Under the pieces are notes generated by a model, which had not been told where the DNA came from, did not search any database, and saw only the letters and a program-made list of their open reading frames with translations. From JAWHTC01 sp032586155 (GTDB lineage Bacteria; Pseudomonadota; Alphaproteobacteria; Rhodobacterales; Rhodobacteraceae), in NCBI RefSeq assembly GCF_032586155.1, contig NZ_JAWHTC010000001.1, positions 806,001-870,000 on the forward strand: a stretch of DNA of 64,000 nt. The letters run 5' to 3'. Positions 1 to 8,332 of this stretch are shown piece after piece. The translations under genes were made by a program, and so were the position numbers. Within the stretch, counting starts at the first letter, position 1. Every line of letters starts with the position of its first letter.

Positions 1-2
1 AG

Positions 3-284
3 GGAGGACAGGTGATGATCCGGGCTGACGGTAAGGGCAAGGGGCCGATGGTCGTACAGCTGGTGCGGTTCGAGCCGCGCGTCACAGTCGATATTCGCCG
101 GGGCGAGAATGCCGGGCGCAGGATCAGCTATGCCAACGTGGTGCGTCAGTGGGACGTGATCGGCGAATGGGACGGGCGGGCGCCTTTGGAGATGAAAGTG
201 CTGGCCGAGGGCAAGCTGCCGGTGGCGGTTGTGGTTCAGAAAAAGGGCTTTGGTCCGGTTGTGGCGGCAGCGCGGGTGGAATAG
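3..284 (+). CDS. DUF1223 family secreted protein, C-terminal fragment
   Basis: The reading frame is open from the left edge of the window to a TAG stop, so the N-terminus and the true start lie outside. The visible 93 or so residues match the end of DUF1223 proteins: a run of the type VRFEPRVTVDIRRGENAGR, then NVVRQW, WDGRAP, and a C-terminus ending in GFGPVVAAARVE. DUF1223 proteins are usually exported and have a thioredoxin-like fold; the function is not known. The GTG and ATG codons at positions 12-17 are internal and are not the start. A repeat-type hairpin follows downstream at 343-407. Confidence 0.75.
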   Translation, partial: GGQVMIRADGKGKGPMVVQLVRFEPRVTVDIRRGENAGRRISYANVVRQWDVIGEWDGRAPLEMKVLAEGKLPVAVVVQKKGFGPVVAAARVE

Positions 285-342
285 CAGTCTTTGCCAATTC
301 GACAGGGCGCAAAATGCACCGCGCCTGGTCGCCGTTTTTTGG

Positions 343-407
343 CTGGGGGACGCTGTCCCCCCAGACCCCCTCCAGACCCCCAGAAGAATTTTTGGTCAAA
401 TGAAGCG
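343..407 (+). repeat. Dispersed intergenic repeat, copy 1
   Basis: A GC-rich hairpin (CTGGGGGAC pairing with GTCCCCCCAG, one bulge) is followed by a C-rich stretch and then the tail AGAATTTTTGGTCAAATGAAG. The same hairpin-plus-tail design recurs at 17391, 22683 and 49081. It lies between the ends of two convergent genes and may act as a terminator. Confidence 0.55.
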
Positions 408-447
408 TGAAAACGTTGTCGGACTTTGTGGTCGAAGTTGACCTGCA

Positions 448-1275
448 TCAGTTGCCCATCAGGATTTCCGTTTCAACCGCGTCGCGTAGCCGGAACCATG
501 GCGCAAAGCGCGTTGTCATCGGCGCGGTAGCGGCGCTGACGGCGGTGGTTGTACCGAGCAGGAAAGTACCGGTCTGGCCCAGACCGTCGGTGCCCACCCA
601 GAGAAGCGGTGCACCGGAATCGCCGGGCATGGCCGAGCAGGCGGCCAGCAACTGGCCGGAGACCGGTAAAGGATGATCACAATCGTGCGCCACGCGCAGC
701 ACGTGTGGGGACAGGCTGGCATAGCCGGGCATCAGCGCTGTGCCTTGCGTACTTGCCCGCAACCGGCCGCCGAACAGCCGGATCGTGCCGAAACGGTTGC
801 CCAGCGGCTCTGACAGGATCAGCAGGGCCCAGTCATGGCTGGGGGTGATACGGAGCCGGGGGGCAGCGGTGTCGATCTGGGGTGCAAGGATGATGCTGTC
901 CACCCCGGACGTGGCAAGGCCCTGACCGCGCTGATAGCCGGGTACGAACTGCAAGCTTTCGGCCGGGATCCAGCGTTTGCGGGTGGCATTCCACAGGCAA
1001 TGGGCGGCGGTCAGGACGGTGCGGTTTGAGACCAGTGTGCCGGTGCAGTGGCTGCGCAGATCGCCGCTGGCATAGTTCACCCGGCCAATGGCGGACCATT
1101 GCGGATCGCTGGCATCGACGATCTCGCGGGCACGGATGGCATCACAGCCGATCGCGCGGGTGTTGCCGAGGCTGCAGATGCCGTCGAGTGCTGGCGAGAA
1201 AGCGGCCTCTTGCGCCATCGCGGTGACGCCCATGGCAAGCCATGTCAACAGAATGTGCAGGAGGTGGGCGCGCAT
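448..1275 (-). CDS. Secreted trypsin-like serine protease
   Basis: This is a 275-residue exported endopeptidase of the trypsin/V8 type. The catalytic triad is complete: His92 in TAAHC, Asp148 in SHDWALL and Ser220 in GDSGAP. The first 22 residues form a signal peptide ending AMA-Q, so it acts in the periplasm or outside the cell. I chose the start at 1275 because GGAAGG lies 7 bases upstream and the signal peptide begins there; an ATG 10 codons further upstream is possible. Paired cysteines near the catalytic His and Ser suggest disulphides. It lies 92 bases downstream of the MoxR gene on the same strand. The substrate is unknown. Confidence 0.85.
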   Translation of the reverse strand: MRAHLLHILLTWLAMGVTAMAQEAAFSPALDGICSLGNTRAIGCDAIRAREIVDASDPQWSAIGRVNYASGDLRSHCTGTLVSNRTVLTAAHCLWNATRKRWIPAESLQFVPGYQRGQGLATSGVDSIILAPQIDTAAPRLRITPSHDWALLILSEPLGNRFGTIRLFGGRLRASTQGTALMPGYASLSPHVLRVAHDCDHPLPVSGQLLAACSAMPGDSGAPLLWVGTDGLGQTGTFLLGTTTAVSAATAPMTTRFAPWFRLRDAVETEILMGN

Positions 1276-1367
1276 ATTCAGCCTTCCGGTCAGCGTTATC
1301 CGCAATTAGCGGTGTTTCGCGCCGCGAAGGCAAGGGCCGGGCAAAGGAACGCCCGGCGCCACGAGTT

Positions 1368-2207
1368 TTACCGTTGCGAGCGGGCCATGAAGGCAAGGCG
1401 CTCGAACAGATGCACGTCCTGTTCGTTCTTTAACAGGGCGCCGTGCAGTTTGGGCAGGGCGGCCTTGCCATCGCGTTTGATGTCCTCGGGGCCGAGGTCT
1501 TCGGCCAGCAGAAGCTTGAGCCAATCGAGCACTTCCGAGGTTGAGGGTTTCTTCTTCAGGCCCGGGGTTTCGCGGACCTCGTAAAACTGGGTCAGGGCGG
1601 TGGTCAGCAGGTGTTCCTTCACGCCCGGATGGTGCACCTCGACGATGGCGCGCATCGTGTCGTGATCGGGGAATCGGATGTAGTGGAAGAAACAGCGGCG
1701 CAGGAACGCGTCGGGAAGTTCCTTTTCGTTGTTCGAGGTGATGATCACGATCGGGCGGACCTTGGCCTTGATCGTCTCGCCGGTCTCGTAGACGTGGAAC
1801 TCCATCTTGTCGAGTTCCTGAAGCAGGTCGTTGGGGAATTCGATATCGGCCTTGTCGATTTCATCGATCAGCAGGACGACTTTTTCTTCGGCCTCGAAGG
1901 CCTCCCAGAGTTTGCCGCGCTTGATGTAGTTGGCCACGTCGTTGACCTTTTCATCACCGAGTTGGCTGTCGCGCAGGCGCGAGACGGCATCGTATTCATA
2001 GAGGCCCTGTTGCGCCTTGGTGGTGGATTTGATGTTCCATTCGATCATCTTGAGGCCAAGCGCCTCGGAGACCTGGCGGGCCAGTTCGGTCTTGCCGGTG
2101 CCGGGCTCGCCCTTGACCAGAAGCGGGCGTTCAAGGGTCACGGCGGCGTTGACCGCTACCTTCAAGTCGTCCGTGGCGACATATGCATCGGTGCCTTCGA
2201 ATCTCAT
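1368..2207 (-). CDS. MoxR-family AAA+ ATPase
   Basis: This 279-residue protein is a MoxR/RavA-like AAA+ ATPase. Walker A (GEPGTGKT) is at residues 33-40 and Walker B (LLIDEID) at about 112-117, followed by sensor-type ITSNNEKELPDAFLRRC. Family members act as chaperone-like ATPases that mature metal enzymes or protein complexes, usually with a VWA-domain partner encoded next door. Here the downstream gene is a serine protease and no VWA gene is visible, so the client is unknown. The gene diverges from dksA across about 236 bases. Confidence 0.85.
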   Translation of the reverse strand: MRFEGTDAYVATDDLKVAVNAAVTLERPLLVKGEPGTGKTELARQVSEALGLKMIEWNIKSTTKAQQGLYEYDAVSRLRDSQLGDEKVNDVANYIKRGKLWEAFEAEEKVVLLIDEIDKADIEFPNDLLQELDKMEFHVYETGETIKAKVRPIVIITSNNEKELPDAFLRRCFFHYIRFPDHDTMRAIVEVHHPGVKEHLLTTALTQFYEVRETPGLKKKPSTSEVLDWLKLLLAEDLGPEDIKRDGKAALPKLHGALLKNEQDVHLFERLAFMARSQR

Positions 2208-2443
2208 TTTTCAGCGCGTCCTAAACGATGATCAGTTCGGCGCACCCTAACGGAGCCACAAAGTCACCGCAATGTGATGTTATCCGGCCGGTGAAAATGG
2301 CATGTAACGGGTTGAGCTTACTATGATGTTCACTTCCGATGAGATTCAGGTTTTCGGGTAGTGACAATCATCGTGGAGGCGAGTATGAGGCAGCGCAGAG
2401 AGGGGTGCCAATGACTGAACTTGGCGAAAAACTGGGAGCCGAC

Positions 2444-2866
2444 ATGAAAGCAGAAACTTTTCTGCCCGATGATTACCGTCCCGCTGAGGACGAACCTTTT
2501 ATGAACGAGCGTCAGCTCGAATATTTCCGCCGCAAATTGGTGACTTGGCGCGAGGAACTGCTGGATGGCAGTCGCGACACGATCGAAGGTCTGCAGGAGC
2601 AAACTCGCAATATTCCCGACGTGGCCGACCGTGCCAGCGAAGAGACCGACCGGGCGCTGGAACTGCGCACCCGTGACCGTCAGCGCAAGCTGGTTGCCAA
2701 GATCGACGGCGCGCTGCGCCGCATCGACGAAGGTGAATACGGCTATTGTGAAGTGACCGGCGAGCCGATTTCGCTGAAACGGCTGGATGCACGACCGATT
2801 GCGACCATGAGCCTTGAGGCCCAGGAACAGCATGAGCGGCGAGAAAAGGTACATCGGGACGATTGA
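2444..2866 (+). CDS. dksA: RNA polymerase-binding transcription factor DksA, single-cysteine type
   Basis: DksA binds the RNA polymerase secondary channel and, with ppGpp, resets transcription in the stringent response. The 140-residue product has the coiled-coil region around NIPDVADRASEETDRALELR, with the acidic tip, and the C-terminal globular part starting YGYCEVTGEPI. Only one cysteine of the usual four zinc ligands is present, as in the Rhodobacter sphaeroides DksA that works without the classical zinc finger. I chose the ATG at 2444 because relatives begin MKAE and GGGAG lies just upstream; an in-frame ATG at 2411 also has a plausible ribosome site. A rho-independent terminator follows. 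Confidence 0.88.
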   Translation: MKAETFLPDDYRPAEDEPFMNERQLEYFRRKLVTWREELLDGSRDTIEGLQEQTRNIPDVADRASEETDRALELRTRDRQRKLVAKIDGALRRIDEGEYGYCEVTGEPISLKRLDARPIATMSLEAQEQHERREKVHRDD

Positions 2867-2918
2867 TGCGCGCCTTTAGCGTGACGATAAACCTCATCCC
2901 GAAAGGGTGAATTGATAG

Positions 2919-2946
2919 ACGCCGGGGCTTCCGCTCCGGCGTTTTT
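2919..2946 (+). terminator. Rho-independent terminator of dksA
   Basis: A 10-bp stem, ACGCCGGGGC with GCTCCGGCGT (one G-U pair), closes a TTCC loop and runs into five T residues. It lies 53 bases after the dksA stop, on the same strand. Confidence 0.85.
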
Positions 2947-2963
2947 CGTATGACACTGGAAAA

Positions 2964-4154
2964 ATGGGTATGTTGGCAGGAATGCGGGCCACGGTGATCG
3001 GGGCCGGAATTGGTGGGTTGGTGGCCGCGCGGGCGCTGGCGCTCAGGGGCGCGCATGTGAAGGTGCTGGAACAGGCGCCGGAAATTTCCGAAGTGGGGGC
3101 GGGGTTGCAACTGAGTCCGAACGCGGTGGCGGTGCTGCGTGGCATCGGGCTGGAAGACCGGCTGTTGAATGCGGGCGCGGTGCAGGCGCAGGAGGTGCGG
3201 CTGGTCGACTACAAGGGCGGCGATGTGGTGCGGCTCGACCTGTCGCGGCTCAAGGATCAGAGCTATTACTTCATGCACCGGGCCGACCTTATTGCCATGT
3301 TGGAGAAAGGCGCGCGCGATGCCGGGGTCGAGATCGAACTCAACGCCCGGGTCGAGCGGATCGAGGACAGGCCGGACGGTGCTACGGCCTTCATGGAAGA
3401 CGGTAGCGAGCGCCATGCCGACCTGATCGTCGGCGCGGATGGCTTGCATTCGAAACTGCGCGAGGTGTTGAACGGGAAGGAAGAGCCGTTCTTTACCGGC
3501 CAGGTGGCCTGGCGGGCGACCATTCCCAACACGATGGGGCGCGGCCCCGAGGCGATGGTGCATATGGGGCCGGGGCGGCACTTGGTGTGCTATCCGTTGC
3601 GCGGGGGCGAATTGGTCAATCTGGTTGCCGTGCAGGAGCGGCGCGGCTGGGTCGAGGAGGGCTGGAACCGGCGCGATGACCCGGCCAACCTGCGCGCGGC
3701 GTTCGCGGATTTTGCCCCGCGGGTGCAGGCGATGCTTGAGAAGATCGACGATGTCTACCTGTGGGGGCTGTTCCGCCACGAGGTCGCCAAGCGCTGGCAT
3801 GGCCAGCATGTGGCGATCCTGGGCGACGCGGCACACCCGACCCTGCCATTCATGGCGCAGGGTGCGGCGATGGCGATGGAGGATGCCTGGGTCATGGCCG
3901 CCTCGCTGTCCGGCGCCGAGAGCATTCCGGTGGGACTGGCGCTTTACCAGGAGCGGCGGATCAAGCGGGCCACAAGGGTGATCAACACCGCCACGGACAA
4001 TGCCTGGAAATATCACCTGAGTTTCCCGCCGCTGCGCTTTGCCGCCCATACGGTGATGCGGATCGGGGGCACGCTGTTTCCGGAAAAGATGCTGCGCCAG
4101 TTCGACTGGCTTTACACGTTCGACGTGACCAAGGGGGCGTCGGGCGGGTTTTAA
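2964..4154 (+). CDS. FAD-dependent aromatic-ring monooxygenase, class A
   Basis: This 396-residue flavoprotein resembles salicylate and 3-hydroxybenzoate hydroxylases, which use NAD(P)H and oxygen to hydroxylate aromatic acids. The N-terminal GAGIGGL dinucleotide-binding motif, the central DLIVGADGLHSKLR (DG motif) and LGDAAHPTLPFMAQGAAMAMEDA (GD motif, binding the FAD ribityl chain) are all present. The substrate cannot be read from sequence and no ring-cleavage gene is nearby. Starts at 2964, 2970 or 2982 are all possible. The stop codon overlaps that of the convergent gene at 4151. Confidence 0.82.
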   Translation: MGMLAGMRATVIGAGIGGLVAARALALRGAHVKVLEQAPEISEVGAGLQLSPNAVAVLRGIGLEDRLLNAGAVQAQEVRLVDYKGGDVVRLDLSRLKDQSYYFMHRADLIAMLEKGARDAGVEIELNARVERIEDRPDGATAFMEDGSERHADLIVGADGLHSKLREVLNGKEEPFFTGQVAWRATIPNTMGRGPEAMVHMGPGRHLVCYPLRGGELVNLVAVQERRGWVEEGWNRRDDPANLRAAFADFAPRVQAMLEKIDDVYLWGLFRHEVAKRWHGQHVAILGDAAHPTLPFMAQGAAMAMEDAWVMAASLSGAESIPVGLALYQERRIKRATRVINTATDNAWKYHLSFPPLRFAAHTVMRIGGTLFPEKMLRQFDWLYTFDVTKGASGGF

Positions 4155-4381
4155 TCCTTTGGCTCGCAGCCGATCCCGTTGCCGTCGGCATCCAGCCCAT
4201 AGATGTCCTCGCCGACAACCTTGACCGGTCCTTCTACATAGGCCGGGCCGTTTCCGTTTCCGCCGGCACAATCGACGTCCGAAGCGATGGGCACGCAGGC
4301 GCCGGAGTAGTTCGGGTCGCAGCCCGTCGCAAAGGCGGTGCCGGGAAGGGTGATGACCATGAAAAGGGTAAGGCGCAGCAT
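4151..4381 (-). CDS. Small secreted protein with excalibur-like calcium-binding end
   Basis: This 76-residue product has a signal peptide (first 19 residues, ending AFA-TG) and a mature part with four cysteines. It ends in GLDADGNGIGCEP, which resembles the DxDxDGxxCE calcium loop of excalibur domains. It would be a small extracytoplasmic, disulphide-bonded protein. The function is unknown. Its stop overlaps that of the convergent monooxygenase gene. A TTAA-N7-TTAAC sequence, matching the CtrA consensus, lies about 20 bases upstream of the start. Confidence 0.6.
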   Translation of the reverse strand: MLRLTLFMVITLPGTAFATGCDPNYSGACVPIASDVDCAGGNGNGPAYVEGPVKVVGEDIYGLDADGNGIGCEPKD

Positions 4382-4399
4382 CGGGTTTGGTTCAACGTG

Positions 4400-4415
4400 G
4401 TTAACTAACCCTTAA
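4400..4415 (-). promoter_or_regulatory. Candidate CtrA-binding site
   Basis: On the minus strand the sequence reads TTAAGGGTTAGTTAAC, a full match to the CtrA consensus TTAA-N7-TTAAC. It lies just upstream of the small secreted protein gene starting at 4381. CtrA is the alphaproteobacterial cell-cycle and motility regulator. Binding is inferred from sequence only. Confidence 0.45.
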
Positions 4416-4453
4416 TAGATGAGCTGGTGCGTTCATCTTTTCAAGCTGAGCAG

Positions 4454-4870
4454 TCAGACTGTTCGGCTTTCGTTGGCGGCCATGATGCCCAGCGGTACGA
4501 TGTTCGGATCGCTACAGCGTGATGGGCGCGCGGGGCCGAAATAGGTCTGATTTCGCAGGCTGCCACGGGTTTCGATCAGGCAGATGCGGTCACCCACCTG
4601 CACATGAGTGGTGAATTGGCGCAATGTGACCGGGACGATGCGGTCCTCGGCAATCCGGGCAGTGATGCGGACACGCGCGTTCGTGCGGCTGGAGACCGAG
4701 GTGACACTGTGCACCGTGGCCGTGTGATAGCCGACGCGTTCGACTGGATCGAAGAAGCGGAAACCGCCGATCAGCACGCAGCCTATGCCGACAATGGCGA
4801 TATTGCGGATTTCCTTCCCGTGAATGGCCCACCAGGTGGTCAGGCGCCCCTTAGGATTGTGTGACTTCAT
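4454..4870 (-). CDS. Hypothetical single-pass membrane protein
   Basis: I do not recognise a family. The product of about 138 residues has one clear membrane segment near the N-terminus (IAIVGIGCVLIGGF), preceded by a positively charged stretch. A basic extracytoplasmic or cytoplasmic domain follows (SVSSRTNARVRITARIAEDRIVPVTLRQFTTHVQVGDRICLIETRG) that looks like a small beta-barrel. The pattern VQVGDRICL is reminiscent of OB-fold domains, but this is only an impression. The start at 4870 has TTTGGA upstream; an ATG at 4891 would add seven residues. Confidence 0.5.
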   Translation of the reverse strand: MKSHNPKGRLTTWWAIHGKEIRNIAIVGIGCVLIGGFRFFDPVERVGYHTATVHSVTSVSSRTNARVRITARIAEDRIVPVTLRQFTTHVQVGDRICLIETRGSLRNQTYFGPARPSRCSDPNIVPLGIMAANESRTV

Positions 4871-4929
4871 GATCCAAATATGGGGGGTCATGAAACCGTG
4901 AATAAGTGCCGATTTGGAAACAATCTGTT

Positions 4930-5349
4930 TCAGGTGATGTCAAAGCCGGGCTCGGCCAGGATGAAGTGTTCGAACTGGAAGCCGGGGCTGACGGTGCAGC
5001 CGACGAGGGTGTAAGCCCCTGTTGTTTCGGCCTTTTGCCAGTGATGCGGTGGAACGATCAACTGCGGTTCCTGGCCCGAGAGCACGTTTGGGCCAAGGGT
5101 CAGGTCTCGGCGCGGTCCGTCCATTGTTTCCGATATGGAAAGAATGAGCGGCGCGCCGGCGTAGAAATGCCAGATCTCGGCGGCGTCGACCTTGTGCCAG
5201 TGGCTGTGCTCGCCTTCGCGCAGCAGGAAGTAGATGCAGGTGCCCGCAGCGCGGCCGTCACCGCTGGCCACCCAGGTCTGGCGATAATGGCCACCTTCGG
5301 GGTGGGGCTGCAGCTTCAGGTGTCTGATAATGCGATCGGCCTCGGTCAT
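4930..5349 (-). CDS. Cupin-fold protein, DUF985 family
   Basis: This 139-residue product belongs to the cupin_5/DUF985 family. The N-terminus has the characteristic HPEGGHYRQTW, followed by IYFLLREGEHSHWHKVDAAEIWHFYAGAPL, which carries the histidines and glutamate expected of a cupin metal or ligand site. It ends in a strand-rich stretch with CTVSPGFQFEHFILAEPGF, typical of the family. Proteins of this family are cytosolic and of uncertain function; some have been likened to sugar-binding cupins. The gene is on the same strand as the haloacid dehalogenase gene upstream, 58 bases away, so the two may be co-transcribed. Confidence 0.8.
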   Translation of the reverse strand: MTEADRIIRHLKLQPHPEGGHYRQTWVASGDGRAAGTCIYFLLREGEHSHWHKVDAAEIWHFYAGAPLILSISETMDGPRRDLTLGPNVLSGQEPQLIVPPHHWQKAETTGAYTLVGCTVSPGFQFEHFILAEPGFDIT

Positions 5350-5407
5350 GGGGCGAGCCTAGGCAAGGCGGTGCAGGCGGGCAAGGGGTAGCGGGGTGAT
5401 CCCCGCC

Positions 5408-6076
5408 CTACGCAAGCTGCGCAGCCAGGTCGTTGAAATCGCGGGCGGTGATGTCCCAATCGGACTCGGCCACGAGGTCGGCGGTCTGATCGGGGCCGTG
5501 CTCGGTGAGGCGGGGGATGAAGGCGGTTTTCAGACCCGCGGCGCGGGCGGCGTGCAGGTCGTTATTGTGGGCGGCGACCATCATGACCTCTGAGGGCGGC
5601 AGGCGCAGAGCGCTACAGGAGGCGAGGTAGACCGCCGGTTTGGGTTTGTAGTCGCGGGCCAGTTCCGCGCCGAGGATGCAATCCCATGGCAATTGGGCAT
5701 AGCGCGCCAGCCGGGTCATCAGAGCGATGGAGCCGTTGGAGCAGGGGGCGATGATGTGGGACTGTTTCAATTGTGCCAGGCCGGGCACCACGTCAATCCA
5801 GGGGTCGAGCCGCTCCCATGCGGTATTGAGACTGTCCGGGGCCGTAACGTTGTGGCGGGCGGCGACACGATGGAGGTTTTCGAGGTGCAGATCGTCAAGC
5901 GGGACATAGCCGCGCCCGCCGTCGCGAATGCGCGTCATCGCCGGGTCGTATTCGGCGCGCCACTCGGTGGCGAATTGCAGGGCGTCAACCTGCGGCAGCG
6001 TGGCGGCCACGTCGCGGGCGACGGAGTTGCGCCAATCCACGCAGGTGCCGAAAACGTCGAAGATGAGGGCGCGCAT
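5408..6076 (-). CDS. Haloacid dehalogenase, type II
   Basis: This HAD-superfamily hydrolase of 222 residues begins with the nucleophile motif DVFGTCVDWR (Asp8). It then has PCSNGS (conserved Ser), the lysine of ARDYKPKP, and VMMVAAHNNDLHAAR near the end. This pattern, with FGT-V-DWR and AHNND, fits L-2-haloacid dehalogenases, which convert L-2-haloalkanoates to D-2-hydroxy acids. The physiological substrate in a marine bacterium could be chlorinated or brominated acids, but this is inference. It sits between a cupin and an exported unknown protein on the same strand. Confidence 0.82.
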   Translation of the reverse strand: MRALIFDVFGTCVDWRNSVARDVAATLPQVDALQFATEWRAEYDPAMTRIRDGGRGYVPLDDLHLENLHRVAARHNVTAPDSLNTAWERLDPWIDVVPGLAQLKQSHIIAPCSNGSIALMTRLARYAQLPWDCILGAELARDYKPKPAVYLASCSALRLPPSEVMMVAAHNNDLHAARAAGLKTAFIPRLTEHGPDQTADLVAESDWDITARDFNDLAAQLA

Positions 6077-6095
6077 CGCGGTTTGCCTTCAGAGT

Positions 6096-6794
6096 TCACT
6101 GCATCTGGACTTCGTATTCCGGGTGGCAGGTTTCGGCCTCGGGTGTATGCAGGCAGGCCGTCATCGCGTCGGCCACGACGCCCGGGGCCGGGTAGCCAGC
6201 AAATTGCGGATGGGCGCGGGCGGCTTCGATACGGGCCTTGGCGTCGTCGGGGCGATGGGCATGAATAAGCGCCAGCGCGGTCATCAGGTTGATGAAGATC
6301 GGCATGTCATCGTTTGAGGCGGCAATGGCGGCATCGGCGATGGGCAGGAGAACCGACAGGTATTGTTCGTCGCCCCAGCTTTTGTCGAGATCATATTGGT
6401 AGCCGCCATACATCAGCAGGAAACGCTGCACCGGGTTGAGCAGTTCCAGCCGCATTTCCAACAAATGGGCCCGCAGGTAACGGGATTTGCCCTCGAGCGC
6501 CTTCCACGCGTCGGAGGCGACGATCTCTTCCAGCGTGGCGGGATCGATGCCGTCAAAGCCCCAGTAGAGCGGGATGCCGGATTTCGGGCACACCGGCAGG
6601 CGGGTGATGAAGTCACATGAGGTAATGGAACGCAAAGACAGGGTGCCGCGACCGGTCGACGAACAGGACGGCGATTCGATCGCCGGGGCGGTTTCATCCC
6701 AGATCGGGCAGGCCAGGTCGACGTTGATCGGCGAGCCTGCGGTGGCGGGCTGCACCATGAGCGTAAAAAGAAAAGCGGTGATGAGTTTGCGCAT
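6096..6794 (-). CDS. Secreted hypothetical protein
   Basis: I do not recognise a family. The 232-residue product starts with a signal peptide (MRKLITAFLFTLMVQPATAG). Several cysteines follow (ACPIW, PSCSS, TSCDF, PVCPK) and the second half is helical, with alanine-rich segments (PIADAAIAASNDDMPIFINLM, AKARIEAARAHPQF) that recall TPR-like helices. The mature protein is expected in the periplasm. GGGGA lies 8 bases upstream of the chosen start. It lies 19 bases upstream of the haloacid dehalogenase gene and probably shares its transcript. Confidence 0.55.
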   Translation of the reverse strand: MRKLITAFLFTLMVQPATAGSPINVDLACPIWDETAPAIESPSCSSTGRGTLSLRSITSCDFITRLPVCPKSGIPLYWGFDGIDPATLEEIVASDAWKALEGKSRYLRAHLLEMRLELLNPVQRFLLMYGGYQYDLDKSWGDEQYLSVLLPIADAAIAASNDDMPIFINLMTALALIHAHRPDDAKARIEAARAHPQFAGYPAPGVVADAMTACLHTPEAETCHPEYEVQMQ

Positions 6795-6890
6795 CGTCGG
6801 ATCCCCAGAGTGTCAGAGGGCAGGATAAGCGCATAACGGCAACCGAAGGAAGCCCGGAAATCCCGCCCCGGATGGGGAAGGTGAAATGAT

Positions 6891-6921
6891 TGTCCTGAGC
6901 GTATCCGGCAAGGTCAGGACA
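6891..6921 (-). terminator. Possible eno terminator hairpin
   Basis: Perfect 8-bp arms, TGTCCTGA and TCAGGACA, are separated by 15 bases, 46 bases past the enolase stop. There is no clear U run, so this could be a weak terminator or an RNA-stability structure. Confidence 0.35.
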
Positions 6922-6966
6922 CCGAGCGCAGGACCGTCAACGGCCCCGCGCCCGGCGTGGGTGTGA

Positions 6967-8241
6967 TTATTTCAGGATCGAGCGGCCTGCGTATTCGGCG
7001 ACCTCGCCCAGGGCTTCCTCGATGCGGATCAGCTGATTGTATTTGGCCAGCCGGTCCGAGCGGGCGAGCGAACCGGTCTTGATCTGTCCGCAATTGGTGG
7101 CGACGGCGAGGTCGGCGATGGTGGCGTCTTCGGTTTCGCCCGAACGGTGCGACATGACGTTGGTCATGCCGGCGCGATGCGCCATGTCGACGGCTTTGAG
7201 GGTTTCTGTGAGCGAGCCGATCTGGTTGACCTTGACCAGCATCGAGTTGGCGCAGCCGCGCTCAATGCCCATGGCGAGACGTTCGGGGTTGGTGACGAAA
7301 AGGTCGTCGCCCACGAGCTGGACCTTGCCGCCCAAAGTGTCGGTCAAGGCCTTCCAGCCGTCCCAGTCATCCTCGGAACAGCCATCTTCGATGGAAATGA
7401 TCGGGTAGTCGGCGCACAGCGCTTCGAGGTAGGCGACGTTTTCGTCAGAAGTGAGGATTTTTCCTTCACCGGCAAAGACATATTTGCCGTCCTTGAAGTA
7501 TTCGGTGGCGGCACAGTCGAGCGCGAGGTGGATGTCGTCGCCGGGTTTGTAGCCAGCTTTCTCGATGCTCTTCAGCACAAAATCCAGCGCATCGCGAGTC
7601 GAGGCGATGTTGGGCGCAAAGCCGCCTTCGTCGCCGATTCCGGTGGAAAGCCCTGCGGCGGAGAGCTCTTTCTTGAGGGTGTGGAAGACCTCGGCGCCCA
7701 TGCGGGCGGCATCACGAATATTGGTAGCCGACACCGGCATGATCATGAATTCCTGGATGTCGATCGGGTTGTCGGCGTGCTCGCCGCCATTGATGATGTT
7801 CATCATCGGAACCGGCAGGATGCGGGCCGAAGTGCCGCCGACATAGCGGAACAGCGGTTGGGTGGTGTAATCGGCGGCGGCCTTGGCCGCGGCGAGGCTT
7901 ACGCCAAGGATAGCGTTGGCGCCAAGGCGGCCCTTGTTGGCAGTGCCGTCAAGCTCGATCATTGCCTCGTCCAGCAGGACCTGTTCGGTGGCATCCATGC
8001 CGACGAGTTCTTCGGCAATTTCGCCATTCACGGCGGCGCAGGCTTCGAGCACACCCTTGCCCATGTAGCGGGACTTGTCTCCGTCACGTTTTTCAACGGC
8101 CTCGTAGGCACCGGTCGAAGCGCCCGAGGGCACGGCGGCGCGGCCCATGGTGCCATCTTCGAGGATCACGTCGACCTCGACCGTGGGGTTGCCCCGGCTG
8201 TCGAGGATTTCGCGGGCGTGGATGTCGATGATGGTGCTCAT
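6967..8241 (-). CDS. eno: Enolase
   Basis: Enolase interconverts 2-phosphoglycerate and phosphoenolpyruvate in glycolysis and gluconeogenesis; the RNA degradosome also uses it in some bacteria. The 424-residue length is standard. The N-terminus (IIDIHAREILDSRGNPTVEV) and the signature MLVKVNQIGSLTET are present, as are the catalytic-loop histidine in SHRSGETEDATIADLAVAT and the C-terminal KTGSLARSDRLAKYNQLIRIEE. The gene diverges from a flavin oxidoreductase gene. Three copies of a LacI-type palindrome lie about 92-144 bases upstream of its start, suggesting carbon-source control. Confidence 0.98.
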   Translation of the reverse strand: MSTIIDIHAREILDSRGNPTVEVDVILEDGTMGRAAVPSGASTGAYEAVEKRDGDKSRYMGKGVLEACAAVNGEIAEELVGMDATEQVLLDEAMIELDGTANKGRLGANAILGVSLAAAKAAADYTTQPLFRYVGGTSARILPVPMMNIINGGEHADNPIDIQEFMIMPVSATNIRDAARMGAEVFHTLKKELSAAGLSTGIGDEGGFAPNIASTRDALDFVLKSIEKAGYKPGDDIHLALDCAATEYFKDGKYVFAGEGKILTSDENVAYLEALCADYPIISIEDGCSEDDWDGWKALTDTLGGKVQLVGDDLFVTNPERLAMGIERGCANSMLVKVNQIGSLTETLKAVDMAHRAGMTNVMSHRSGETEDATIADLAVATNCGQIKTGSLARSDRLAKYNQLIRIEEALGEVAEYAGRSILK

Positions 8242-8332
8242 GTGGGTGGTGTCCCTTGGGTGTGTAAATGCCAGTGTTGAGGCGGGTTTTAGAGGGGTTT
8301 CCCGGTGAGGGAAAGGGTTGGGGATGCGTCAA

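Noticed and set aside
2499..4271. Very long minus-strand frame opposite dksA and the monooxygenase.
   Set aside because: High-GC DNA commonly gives long antisense frames; the sequence is rich in Arg, His and Pro with no domain.
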